The translations under genes and the position numbers were made by a program. Source: CAYWBW01 sp964456745 (lineage in GTDB: Bacteria; Patescibacteriota; Gracilibacteria; GCA-2401425; JAJOLG01). Taken from it: a stretch of 32,440 nucleotides of DNA. The DNA is taken from positions 1-32,440 of the forward strand of contig CAYWBW010000023.1 in assembly GCA_964456745.1 (NCBI GenBank). Direction: 5' to 3'. Shown here in pieces: positions 9,352-19,536 of the stretch. Below the pieces are notes generated by a model. That model worked only from the letters and a program-made list of their open reading frames with translations. It searched no databases and was not told the DNA's origin. Position 1 is the stretch's first letter; the number at the start of each line of letters is the position of its first letter.

Positions 9352-11832
9352 TTAATCTTTTTTAAACCAATTATAAATTTTAGCTTCCACTTTTTTAATA
9401 GATCTTCAGTATCGTTCTCTAGAAGTTTTTATGATCGTATCTTTATAATTATTATTTGATATTATTACTGGATTAAGTGTGCTAGCTGAAAATGTATTAG
9501 ATGGCATTCAGTCAATAAGTAATTTCATATAACATTGATATTTCCCTAAAGAGATAATATCAGTGTTAAGTACTTCTTTAGAAAATTGATTTTCAAGATA
9601 AAAAGCATCATCATATCACACTTGAAATGTTATCAGGCTTCATACATTTCAAAAAACAGCCAGTTTTACTTCTTCTGGCATTTGTCATATATATTGATTT
9701 GCTATATTTAAATTTAGTTTATATTTACGGGCTTCAGATAATATATTAGCAAACGAATCTGTTGCGAAGTTTTGAAACTCATCGACATAAAGATAGAAAT
9801 CTTTTCTCATATCTTCTGAAATTTCTGCTCTACTCATAGCATCTAACTGAAATTTAGTAATTAACATTGATCACAGAAGACTCGAATTGTCTTCTCATAT
9901 TTTTCATTTAGAGAGATTTATAATTATAATTTTTCATTTGTCCATAGAAAATCTGATATCTATTGTAGATTTTATTTGACCCAAAATGTTCCTAACAATT
10001 GGTGATGAGAGGAATTGTCATATTTTATTTTGAATTGGTGATACTGCTTCTGCTTTTTGTCTATCATCCCATTTATTAAATTCATTATACCAAAATGATT
10101 TTACTGTTGGATTTTTTACATTTCTCAATATTTTGTTTCTATAATTTTGATTTTCTAATATTTTTAATATTCACAGTATTGTAGTTCATTGATTTTCAAC
10201 TAGTGCCAAAATCGCATTACGTAAAATATGTTCAAGTCTTGGTCACCATGAATGTGAATAAAGCTTTTTAAATACTCATATAAGACTAGATGCTACTAAA
10301 TTATACTGATTCGGATTATTACATTCTAACATATTTAAAGATACAGGAAATCACTTGTCTGATGGATCAATTAATACCACATCATTAATTCTATTTTTCG
10401 GAATTAACTTTAAAATGTTTTCACATAGGTCTCAGTGTGGGTCAATAATTCAAACTCATTTTCAATTTTGTATATCAGAGTTAATCATATTTTCAAGTAG
10501 ACTTGATTTTCACATTCAAGTTTTTCATATGATGTATACATGTCTTCTTCTGTCAATTTCTCATATTCAGAAATACCTTTTGTCATTTCTAAAACTTGTT
10601 CGTCATATTGTACAAACATTACTTTTATCTGTGCTCATTGGAAGATTCAATGGTCATTGAATCTTTTTAGATTTTACTATTTCAAGATTTGGAATTTCTA
10701 ATTGTTGTTCAGGAATATGCCATATTGTAGCAATTTCCTCTGTATTTAGTATAAAGGGGTCATGTATTTTTCTATTTCGAAATTTTCTCAGAAATTTCAA
10801 GTCTCAAATTTTTGTAATATTTGCTGCAAATGAATTTAGATGTGGCTGATTAAATTGATGGAAGCTGGAGATCATTTCTTCAATTTTTTGTTTCAAATTT
10901 CAGTTCACTATTTCACAGCAGTATATCATTCTAATATTTACACATATTCATAGTCTGGCAATTTTAGATGAAGCAGCAACTAAAGGGTTTTCATTACTTT
11001 TATCAACCTTTTCTTCAGCTGATTGTTCTGCTTTTGATTGTGCTCATACTCATCTTCAGTACCATCAGAGAAATATATCAAATATCTTTATAAAAGACCA
11101 AGAAAGTATTTGAAAATGTCACAAATTTAAAAATATTTGACTATATTTTTTTCGAAGTTTATCGCTATGTAAGAATATTCATGTGCTCAATGATTTCATT
11201 AAGTTTTGTCATTTTATTCTCCATTTTTCTGATGCTCTATTCATAACAATTTGTATAACTATTTTTTCTCAGGGCGAATTTGTATTAGATAAACTGGAAA
11301 AAATAGATCAAATTGGATCAATTCTTGTTTGCTTGATTCTATCTTCAAATTGCATATACCTTTTAATTGGGTATATATATGGGTCGGTAATTTTCAATTC
11401 TGCTCAAATGAATTTATTGTTTGATTGGTAATATGAACGAATTTGTTTTGTATAATCATCTATTTCCTCAATTTCAATGTCATTGTATTGCGCATAAATT
11501 TGATTTTTTATAATATCTTTGTTCCAGATTTGGCAATAAATTGATAAAAAAATTTTTTGATCGATATTTGCAAGCTCAAGAGATATTGTACTTGTTTTAT
11601 CTTTAAAAAACCACTGTTTCAGTGTTCTTTTTTTGTTTTTTATAATTATATTAGATAAAAAGCTTTCAATTGCCACTGGTCAAATCTCATTATTTTTGTT
11701 TGAGTATATCTTCAAAACACAGTTATTATTTCAATTTCATTTTTTAAGCTTAAATATTAAATAGTATCTTATTATTGAGAATAATATATAAGAAATTGAT
11801 AAAAGTTGTATGATTAGTGTAAGTTTACTCAT
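9352..11832 (-). CDS. VirD4/TraG/HerA-like membrane ATPase (copy 1)
   Basis: 826 aa with UGA=Gly. An N-terminal membrane helix (about 5-28) precedes a long accessory region, then the ATPase domain: Walker A GKTGMGKSS starting at G436, all three of its glycines written TGA, then a strand with DPHGDL. The C-terminal part has LYVDEFQNFATDSFANILSEARKY, the conserved segment of type IV coupling-protein-like ATPases (TraG/TraD, TraM-recognition type). Such hexameric ATPases pump DNA or protein at the membrane. No relaxase or other conjugation genes are visible, so substrate and system are open. A paralogue of 824 aa lies at 16511-18985. Confidence 0.85.
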
Positions 11833-12007
11833 TTTCTCTCAATAATCTTAAAATTTTAAGGCGTTTAGATTCACTGCCTTGTTCTTTTATATATAGATTT
11901 TTTTTGTCGAATAAAATGAAAATTTTAGATATAAGCAATATTCAAATTATATATAAATATATTCACACAAGTTCCATTTTTAAATACTTAGTAATAAAGT
12001 ACATCAT
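11825..12007 (-). CDS. small single-span membrane protein
   Basis: 60 aa with UGA=Gly: one hydrophobic helix (about 12-32, VGIYLYIIGILLISKIFILF) then a basic tail ending RLLRENE. Its stop overlaps the start of the VirD4/TraG-like gene (GAAAATGAGTAA), so the two are probably co-translated. Not recognised; a membrane partner of the ATPase is the obvious guess. Two tandem ATG codons (12007 and 12004) could serve as start. Confidence 0.55.
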
Positions 12008-12065
12008 AATAACACTCTATTGTCAGTATATTGTTGGAGGATTATGTAAATTATATAAATAGTTA

Positions 12066-12908
12066 TTATTCTTTATATAATATTCTATCATTTATTCTCA
12101 AGTCTAGATATGTGAACTTTTTATCTCAATAGTTTGATTGAAAAAGAGTTATTTTATTCAATTGCTTATCAATATCTTTTGTAAATGTTACCCATACTGT
12201 TCAAAGGTTGGTTGATACTCTTAATTCTTTTCAATATTTATATAGATCAATGTTATAAATTTCAAAGTTGAACTTGCTATTTAACTTAAAGTTAATTGAT
12301 TGAATTAAATCAATTAATTCATGATCAAATATTACATCTCAAGCATACTGAGCTCATATGTCCTCCTTTGAATTAATTGTAAGAAGTCATTGTTGATTTA
12401 ACATTTCTTCTGCTGAAAATGGTTTTAATTCTCATCACTGAGAAATAAAGAATTTTTGTAAATATTTTTCTTTTATGTTAGTTTCTTTATTATATTTATA
12501 AAAAAATGAGTTAAGTATAAAAATGTTTGCAAAGCTATCAATAGATAAGATTATTTTATTTGGAAGTCTCTTTTTTAAACTTATATTTTTAAATCTTTTA
12601 TTATTATTTTGTAAATTTTTTTCAATATCGCTTATTGAGGCAAAGAAAATATTTTTTCACTTAAGATGTTTAAACTCATTAATTATCGCCGTTGGATCAA
12701 TTGTTAGATCATCTCTTTGGTAATATATATCTTCAATTTTAAAAAATGGAGAATAAAATATAAAACTTACTACTAGTGCAAGTGATAATGAAGAAAATAT
12801 ATTAAAAATATATTTAAAATTAAAATAGCTAAGAAGTGTTCTGTTAACTTTTTTTCCCTTTTTTAGCTTATCTAATGTTGATCGTCTTTTTTTATTAAAA
12901 AATAACAT
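12066..12908 (-). CDS. ftsQ: FtsQ/DivIB-like cell division protein
   Basis: 280 aa with UGA=Gly. A basic cytoplasmic N-terminus (KKRRSTLDKLKKGKK) leads to one membrane helix (about 36-55), then FFKIEDIYYQRDDLTIDP, typical of the POTRA entry in FtsQ. The C-terminus has KFTYLDLRINDRILYK, matching the YVDLR...R.. signature at the end of the FtsQ beta domain. FtsQ anchors FtsB and FtsL in the divisome at the membrane. Length and topology fit. Neighbours are YggT and a PH-like membrane protein upstream on the same strand. Family assignment is by pattern only. Confidence 0.7.
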
Positions 12909-12933
12909 AAAATACTATTTACAAAATTTGTTT

Positions 12934-13197
12934 TTAAAAATAAATACCAAAGTTTACTTGTATTATAAATAATATTAAGTCTATAAGTATAATTGCGATT
13001 AAAGGTGTAAAATCAAATATTCAAATGCTATGAGGAATTTTTCTAATTTGATTATATAATGGATTTAGTATGTCTGATGAAAATAGATATAATTTGTTTT
13101 GAGGACTTACTCTTAAAAAAGAAAGGACAATGTTTAATATTATTATCCATTTATAGAGATTTCAAGTTATAAGAATAAAAGTTATTATAGAATTCAT
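12934..13197 (-). CDS. YggT-family membrane protein
   Basis: 87 aa with UGA=Gly. Two hydrophobic spans flank a central segment LNPLYNQIRKIPHSIGIFDFTPLIA, which matches the YggT pattern (P at the helix start, R-K-x-P, then D-x-(S/T)P). YggT proteins are small two-span membrane proteins, often near division or SepF genes and linked to osmotic tolerance. Here the gene lies directly before the FtsQ-like gene, consistent with that context. Confidence 0.75.
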
Positions 13198-13228
13198 TTG
13201 TTTTTTATTAATTAATTTAATTGAAAAG

Positions 13229-13846
13229 TTATTCTCAAAATCATTTTTTATGACTTCATTTAGAAATTTCTTCAGCAACAATTTCACTTAATAAATCTTT
13301 TAATCATTGCTTATCCATTGTTGGCGTGTCTGAGTCTGAATCTCATCATATTCACATGTATTTATTTTTTGCATCAATGATTTGAAATTCAGCTTTTTTT
13401 GGATTTGTTGTATTAACAAATACTATTTGTTCTCAGCCATTGTCTATTATCAAATCTCAATAGTCAAATACTGAACTTAATACAGATTTTTTATCAAATC
13501 AAACAGTTCATATTGTGTCATATCATATTCTTGTAGCGAAACTTTTAAAAAATCAATTCCATTCTGCATGTATAAGGTTCATATCTGTGAGTATTAAGAC
13601 ATCAAGATACCAATCAAAAAAATCATAAAGTCACATAAGGAGAACAAAAAACATTCATCCAATAAGATATAATGACATGTCTGGATAAAGCCACATAAAA
13701 AATATTGGAATAATTATTCAAATAATAAACCATTTGATAAAGGTTAGAACAAATTCAATCCAGTGTTTGTGAATCACATAATACACAAGCTCTCAGTCTT
13801 CGAGATATTTCTTAACATATCATTTATCAATTCTAGAAATTTTCAT
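13229..13846 (-). CDS. two-span membrane protein, possibly PH-like
   Basis: 205 aa with UGA=Gly. It opens with a charged stretch (YLEDGELVYYVIHKHWIEF) as in bacterial PH-domain membrane proteins, then two membrane helices (about 27-46 and 53-72), then a beta-rich region (LILTDMNLIHAEWNGFFKSFATRI, SSVFDYGDLIID) resembling bPH2/YdbS folds. The charged tail is predicted cytoplasmic. Function unknown. It heads the minus-strand YggT-FtsQ run and diverges from dnaN, 110 nt away. Confidence 0.6.
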
Positions 13847-13956
13847 TAAATAGATCTTATAAAATTTTTCTTAAATATTCAATAGATTAGATATTGATTT
13901 ATTACTTGAAAAAAATAGCAAAATCATTAATTTTACTATGATATAACCAAATTTTA

Positions 13957-15075
13957 ATGAAATTAACAGCAAGCAAATCAAAATTCCTGCAAGTAATTCA
14001 GACTTGTTCAAAGGCAATTTCCTGAACTGGGATACTACCAGTATTATCTAATATTTTAATTGAGACTAAGGATTCAAAAGTATTTTGTACTTCGACAGAT
14101 TTAGATCTCACAATTCAAAGTTTTTTTGAAGCAGAGATTTCTGAAAATTGAGCTATTACTTTAAATGCTAGACTGTTTCAGTCTTATTTAAATTTACTTT
14201 CCGATAACGAAATTGATTTTTCATCTAACGATACCAATGTTTCTATTAAAACCAAATCTTCAAAAACAAAATTTAAAGGAATAAAATCAGAAGATTTCCC
14301 CAAAACATTAAAGCTTGATTCTTGAACTAAGATTACAATTGCTTCAAAGAAGTTATCTAGTTCAATTTCAGAAGTTATATTCTCAGTTAGTACTACAAAT
14401 GCTAGACCAGTTCTTACTTGAATACTTTTGTCATCAGAATGATCAAGTTTATCATTAACTTCTACTGATTCATATCGAATGTCTAATAAGACAATTGATA
14501 TACAAAATACTTGAGAGCTCGATGTTTCTGTTATAGTACCATCTCGTACACTTATGGAAGTATCTAGGATTATTGCAGAGTATCATTCAATATCAAGTGA
14601 GTCATTTGATGCGTCAATAACTGTATGAGATAATCAAGTTTTATTTGAAATATGAGATGTGAAAGTGTATTCAAGATTTATAGAATGATCATTTCCAAAT
14701 TGCAAGATGTTAATACCAGAAAAACATTTAACTCAAATAGTTATCCAAAAGGCAGATTTACTTCAAGCAATAAAAAGATTAAGCATTTTTGCAAAAGAAG
14801 ATAACAATAAGGTTAAGTTTAATTTTGCACAGTGAAAGCTAACAATAAATACGCAAACAACACAAGTATGATCCGATGAAACTAGTTTACCATGTTCAAT
14901 ATCATGAGAAGACATTGAAGTTTCATTAAATTCATTGTTTGTCTTGGATATTTTAACTGCTTTAAAGAAAGGAGAGGTCTTAATAGAAATTAATTGAAAT
15001 CATTCTCCAGTCGTTTTTAAGAATCCTTGAGATAATGACGGATATGTACATATTATTATGCCACTTATGACTTAA
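13957..15075 (+). CDS. dnaN: DNA polymerase III beta subunit (sliding clamp)
   Basis: 372 aa with UGA=Gly, the usual length for DnaN. It opens MKLTASKSKFLQVIQTCSKAI and carries the three-domain clamp landmarks: GILPVLSNILIET, DLDLTIQ, FPK after the first domain, NARPVLTGILL, STDSYRM, VPSRTLMEVSRII, and the C-terminal SPVVFKNPGD...IIMPLMT. DnaN rings DNA and tethers polymerase III. Many TGA codons fall at conserved glycines, which makes it a good test of the code. There is no dnaA or recF beside it. A TATGAT element at 13937-13942 might be its -10. It converges with a short ORF ending at 15093. Confidence 0.95.
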
Positions 15076-15092
15076 TTTTTTCAAAGTTTGTA

Positions 15093-15338
15093 TTATATAT
15101 TTTTCAATACAAGTTTGTATATTTTGGTTTTAAACAATGATATCTTATATTTTGTCTCAAGAAATCTGTCATTAAATGGTAGCTTAACTCTATATTGATA
15201 TTGTTCTTGTTTCCAATTTTTTACTAATTCTCTAAAATGTTCAACTGAATTTGGATCTAAGCTAATTTTTGCTTGCCAATTTATTTTTCAAAAAATGCCA
15301 AGTTTCATTAATGGTTTTAGTGGAGTATGATAATACAT
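15093..15338 (-). CDS. hypothetical protein, perhaps the 3' remnant of a longer gene
   Basis: 81 aa from ATG with UGA=Gly (GIFGKINWQAKISLDPNSVE, then a basic C-terminus). The reading frame stays open upstream, back to the TauE stop, with two more TGA codons and protein-like text (NYPGNLVNIVSIGHYNYL), so the real gene may once have been longer and lost its 5' end where the standard-code TauE segment begins. Not recognised. It converges with dnaN, 17 nt apart. Confidence 0.45.
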
Positions 15339-15382
15339 CAAATAATTATAATGTCAAATTGATACAATGTTGACTAAATTTC

Positions 15383-15408
15383 AGGGATAATTTTTTACGA
15401 TTATCCCT
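15383..15408. repeat. inverted repeat near the TauE segment
   Basis: AGGGATAAT (15383-15391) and ATTATCCCT (15400-15408) form a 9-bp stem with an 8-nt loop. No T tract follows on either strand, so it is not a standard terminator. It lies between the hypothetical ORF and the TauE gene, where a junction is expected. Confidence 0.5.
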
Positions 15409-15465
15409 GCCTTGAAGTTGTGTTGTGAAGCAACTGTCTAAAGTGCTTCCCAATCGATGATTTGT

Positions 15466-15495
15466 ACAATGTCAGACATAACTTGTCGACATTGT
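15466..15495 (-). repeat. hairpin just past the TauE stop
   Basis: ACAATGTCAGACA (15466-15478) and TGTCGACATTGT (15484-15495) pair over about 12 bp with one bulged base, loop TAACT. It begins ~10 nt after the TauE stop codon and may end its transcript, although no T tract follows. Confidence 0.45.
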
Positions 15496-15505
15496 ATCTT
15501 CAATT

Positions 15506-16384
15506 TTACATGTTAACACCTCTCATTAACATAAAATAACTTATTAAGAGTAATAAAAGGCCAACATATTTCTTTAGTATAGTCTTTGAAATGTTTCTTG
15601 TTAATGGTGGACCAATTTGGCCTCCAATAATTACACCAGGAGCAACAAAAATCATAATGTTTAATAAATGTGACCAATCATTTATTAATCCATCTAAAAA
15701 GAATTCATTTTGTAGTGGGATTACCGCTATTGTGATTACATTAGCGATAAATACAATGAATACTGTTGTTCCTATAACTTCTTGAGATGGTGTATTTTTG
15801 TGTCTTAGAAGTCTAAGAAGCATAAGCTTACCTAGACCAGTGGCAATCATCCCCTTAAGAGTTCCACCAATAAAAATAACCGGGATAGTGAAAACTTCAT
15901 TTGCATTTTCATTGATCTCCTTAGATGTGATCATGTGAAGTCCATAACTTGCTACAAAAATTGCAAATCCGATTAGTAACCATTTTGTTTGTACATATGG
16001 CTGTATAGAAGCGCCGATTATGGCTCCTAAAATGGCTGGTATTATATACAATTTGATCAAGTCAAACCTGATTGATTTCATTTGTATGTTTTTTATAACA
16101 CCACTACCGAATCCAAAGAGCATTGTCGACAGTGCTAGCCAAAAACTAACTCTGGGTTCTATTTCCATTATCCCGATATATATTGGAACCCAGAAATTAG
16201 AGCCAGAAATGCCTGAAGACATGGCTACAGTTGCAACTAATATTCCTACTGGGAATAGGAAAATGTGCTTCTTGATACTTGATACTTCTATGTTAATTAT
16301 TCCTTTACTGTGTAGTGTTAAAATTATCAGGAAGTAAATCATTAGACTTATACAAATATTAATAGTTTTATTATTGTTTACCAT
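15506..16384 (-). CDS. TauE/SafE-family sulfite/organosulfur exporter (standard code)
   Basis: 292 aa with no internal TGA; glycines are GGN and the stop is TAA. About eight hydrophobic helices and the internal features of the family are visible: GILVATVAMSSGISGSNFWVP near residue 52, where TauE members have G-x-G-G-G-x-(F/L)-x-x-P, and VAPGVIIGGQIGPPL in the C-terminal repeat. TauE/SafE proteins export sulfite, sulfoacetate or related anions across the membrane. Code use and the Shine-Dalgarno site set it apart from both neighbours. The N-terminal ~40 residues hold an extra hydrophobic helix. The exact substrate cannot be read. Confidence 0.88.
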   Translation of the reverse strand: MVNNNKTINICISLMIYFLIILTLHSKGIINIEVSSIKKHIFLFPVGILVATVAMSSGISGSNFWVPIYIGIMEIEPRVSFWLALSTMLFGFGSGVIKNIQMKSIRFDLIKLYIIPAILGAIIGASIQPYVQTKWLLIGFAIFVASYGLHMITSKEINENANEVFTIPVIFIGGTLKGMIATGLGKLMLLRLLRHKNTPSQEVIGTTVFIVFIANVITIAVIPLQNEFFLDGLINDWSHLLNIMIFVAPGVIIGGQIGPPLTRNISKTILKKYVGLLLLLISYFMLMRGVNM

Positions 16385-16390
16385 TTTATG

Positions 16391-16396
16391 CTCCTC
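16391..16396 (-). promoter_or_regulatory. Shine-Dalgarno site of the TauE gene
   Basis: GAGGAG on the minus strand, 6 nt before ATG 16384. Strong, and unlike the native genes on both sides. Confidence 0.7.
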
Positions 16397-16399
16397 AAA

Positions 16400-16413
16400 A
16401 TAACAAATGTTAT
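16400..16413. promoter_or_regulatory. palindrome upstream of the TauE gene, candidate operator
   Basis: ATAACA-AA-TGTTAT is a 6-bp inverted repeat centred just upstream of the Shine-Dalgarno site. Its place fits a repressor operator, but no regulator gene is adjacent. Confidence 0.3.
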
Positions 16414-16475
16414 CAAAAAATTAATGAATAAAAAGATATGTTTAGCCTTCAATTTTAAGTTTCAAATATGAAAAT

Positions 16476-16498
16476 CCTTTGATTAGATATAATCAAGG
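16476..16498 (-). terminator. hairpin after the second VirD4/TraG-like gene
   Basis: On the minus strand CCTTGATTA pairs with TAATCAAAGG (one bulge), loop TATC, followed by ATTTTCATATTT. It starts 12 nt past the stop codon of the gene ending at 16511, so it probably ends that transcript. It also marks how far native sequence reaches. Confidence 0.55.
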
Positions 16499-16510
16499 TA
16501 TTAACAATAA

Positions 16511-18985
16511 TTATTTAGGACTACTCATCCATTTTTCAATTTTCGATTCTACAAATTTTCTATTTTTTGCGTGTTTTTCCCTTGATACTTTTAATATAAT
16601 TTCTTTTTTAGCTGTTTCTCATACTTCATTCTTAGGCTCAAGGCTTTTTATAGAAAATGTTGAAGATGGCATTCCATCAGTCATTAATTTCATATAGCAG
16701 TTATATTTTGGGATATTGATCAAATCAGAATTAAGAACTAAATCAGAAAATTGTTTTACAAGTATGTCTGCATCTTCAGCTCACACTTGATATGAAATAA
16801 GTGATCAAACATTTCAAAAAATTGCAGATTTTACATCGTCTGTCATTTGATCAATATACTGATTTGCCATAGTAAGATTTAATCTATATTTTCTTGCCTC
16901 TGATAAAATAGTTGCAAATGAATCTGTTGCAAAATTTTGAAATTCATCCACATACAGGTAAAAATCATTTCTAGATTTTTCAGGAATATCTGCCCTGCTC
17001 ATTGCATCAATTTGAAATTTTGTGATCAACATTGATCAAAGGAGGCTTGAGTTATCTTCTCATATTTTTCATTTTGAAATGTTTATGATAATAATTTTTT
17101 TATTATCCATCGCAAATCTTAGATTTACTGATGAAATGGGTTGCCCAAAAATATTTCTGATAAGTTTGGAAGACAAAAATTGTCCTACTTTGTTTTGTAT
17201 GGGGGATACATTCTCTGCTATTGTTCTTGCGTCCCATTTTCAAAATTCGTCATTCCAGAAGCTTAATACCATGGGGTCTTTAACACTTGAAATAACTTTA
17301 TTTCTATATTTTTGATCACTTAACATTTTCATGATTCAAAGTAATGTTGAATCCTTTCTTTCAGTTAGAGCAAGTAATGTGTTTCTTAGAATATGTTGAA
17401 GCCTTGGTCACCAACTGTCTCAAAACATTTTTTTAAAAACTCATAAAAGTCATGATGCTATCAGTTGTCTATGCTCAGGACTCTTACATTCAAGCATATT
17501 AAAAGATATTGGATAATCTGCGTCTGCTGGGTTAAATATCATTACATCATTGGTTCTAGATTTTGGGATTAGATTCAATATATTTTCTGATAAATCTCAA
17601 TGTGGATCTATAACAGCAACTCATTTTCAGTTATTAATATCAGAGACAATCATGTTTTCTAACATAGTTGTTTTACCCATTCATGTTTTTCAAATTATAT
17701 ATACGTGCCTTCTTCTATCATCTTCTTTAATTCAAAATTTAATTTTTTCTCATCTAAAGTTTGTATATCAAAGTAATGTTAATTTATCCGGATCTATTTC
17801 TCACTGTGTAGGCAAATTAAGTGGTGGTTCTAGTAGTTTAGATTTTATCCATTGTATATTTGGAACTTCTACGCTAATACTAGGAAGATGCCATATGGTA
17901 GATAGCTCTTCTATATTTAATATAAATGATTTATCTATTTTCCTGTTTTTAAAAATTTTTAGTGAAGAAGGTAGATTTTTGTTTATTTTTTTAATTCTAA
18001 ATGAGTTAAATCTTGGAATATTAAATTGATAAAATGAAGATATTAGATTCTTAATTTTGTTATTTCAAGACTCAATATCACTTTTTTTTCAAATATATAA
18101 AAAGCGTATATTTACTCAAAAAAGTTGTTGAGATAATTTTCATGATATTGCATTTTCTACAGTTTCTTTTTTGTGTGATTGTTCTACTTCATCAGCTTGT
18201 TTCAGGCGATTTTCGTCTAATGATTTTGCTCAGAGTCAAAGAATGAATAATAATGGTCTAACAAATAAAAGATTAAAAACCTTCTTTATACCCAGGCTTA
18301 GTAGCATATTAGTATACCATGTTTGATATTTATTCGAATTAATATTAAAACCTCACTTTATTTTATCGCTAACCCATAAACCTCTTTGTCTAAATATGGT
18401 TCAAATAGGGCTAATAACTATTTGAACAGCTAATAGGTCATTTTTAGCTAATGAAGAAAAGCTTCATGTGATTGATGATAAGGGGTCAAGGAAAATTTTA
18501 GAATTATTATCCTCGAATTGAGGATGTCTTTTGATTGGATAGATATATGAATTATCAGTTTCAATTTCTGCATATACGTTTCATAAATCTTTTTTTGAAA
18601 AATTTGATAAATAATCATTTACTATTTCAATTTCAATATCAGGATATTGGCTATAAAGTTGGGAAGTTATCATATCTTTATATTGCTCGTTACAATAGCA
18701 ATAAAAATAAACATGTTTGTTTATACAAGCTATTTCAAACGAAAAGCTTGGAGACTTTTTACAAATTATCCAATTTATAAAACTATCTTTAATAATAGTT
18801 GAGGAAATTGCTGAATATATTGCTTCAGACGCTTTGGCAGTTTTTTCATTGCTTTTAGAAACTTTGATTTGCAGCATTAGCCTTTTTTCATTTTTATTCC
18901 TATTTTTATTTAGAATAATCGATATTATAAATCTAGTTACATAGATTAGTACTACTCAGGCGAAAACTGCAAGCAATAACTTCAT
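16511..18985 (-). CDS. VirD4/TraG/HerA-like membrane ATPase (copy 2)
   Basis: 824 aa with UGA=Gly, a diverged paralogue of the 826-aa protein at 9352-11832. Same order: N-terminal membrane helix (about 3-25), accessory region with SQLYSQYPDIEIE (copy 1: AQYNDIEIEE), Walker A GKTGMGKTT from G432, DPHGDLSENI, and LYVDEFQNFATDSFATILSEARKY near the C-terminus. The C-terminal tails differ in detail but both have the GMPS...F segment. ATG 18985 is chosen because it restores the membrane helix. A 130-aa membrane protein lies 41 nt upstream. Probable role as for copy 1: membrane-bound motor for DNA or protein transfer, substrate unknown. Confidence 0.85.
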
Positions 18986-19026
18986 AATTATCAATATTAA
19001 AGTACTCAATAATAAACAAAGAAATT

Positions 19027-19419
19027 CTAAAATCAAATAATATTATTGATTTCTCTCACAAAATATTTTTTGACTTTATTAAATTTTTCGCTAGGCAAAT
19101 TATAATCTATTTCATGAACAAGGATATTTCTCGTTTTATGTGCCATCCAAATATTATTTTCGTTTAAAAATTGAGTTCCATATTTTTTCATCTTTTCTCA
19201 TAGACTACCTTTATATCCTAATTTATTAAGAATTTTATCAAGTAAGCTGTCTAAGTGAATTATTACATATCTTGCATCATGTCATGAAATTATTTTTGAT
19301 AATGTATTTTGAAATTTAATTTTTTCATCTTTTGAGAGTCGGTATTTACTCTTTAATATTAAATAGATTATTACTGATATTAATATTATTGAAATTACAA
19401 TGTAGTATAATAAATTCAT
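19027..19419 (-). CDS. 130-aa membrane-anchored protein, HEPN-like C-terminus
   Basis: 130 aa with UGA=Gly. A membrane helix (about 3-23) is followed by a soluble helical domain with WMAHKTRNILVHEIDYNLP. R-N-x-L-V-H-E is the pattern seen in HEPN/DUF4145-like helical domains (R-N-x-x-x-H), some of which are RNases. The match is short, so this is tentative. It precedes the second VirD4/TraG-like gene on the same strand and may work with it. Confidence 0.6.
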
Positions 19420-19487
19420 AATTTAAATTTATTTAATCTTAGTATAAAAAATGGTAAAATCAAAATGTCTAAAATCAAAATATTATA

Positions 19488-19516
19488 TTTCTTTTTCATT
19501 GCTTTTATGCTATAAT
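19488..19516 (+). promoter_or_regulatory. candidate sigma70-type promoter for the MgtC-like gene
   Basis: TTTCTT (19488-19493), 17-nt spacer, TATAAT (19511-19516), then ATG at 19537. The short leader fits the absence of Shine-Dalgarno sites in the native genes. Confidence 0.35.
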
Positions 19517-19536
19517 TTAAAGATAGGCTAAAACTT

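Noticed and set aside
15420..15480. Minus-strand text MSDIVQIIDWEAL followed by TAG, resembling the start of a transposase
   Set aside because: Only 13 codons before the stop, no DDE motif, no terminal inverted repeats or target duplication recognised. Not enough to call an insertion sequence.
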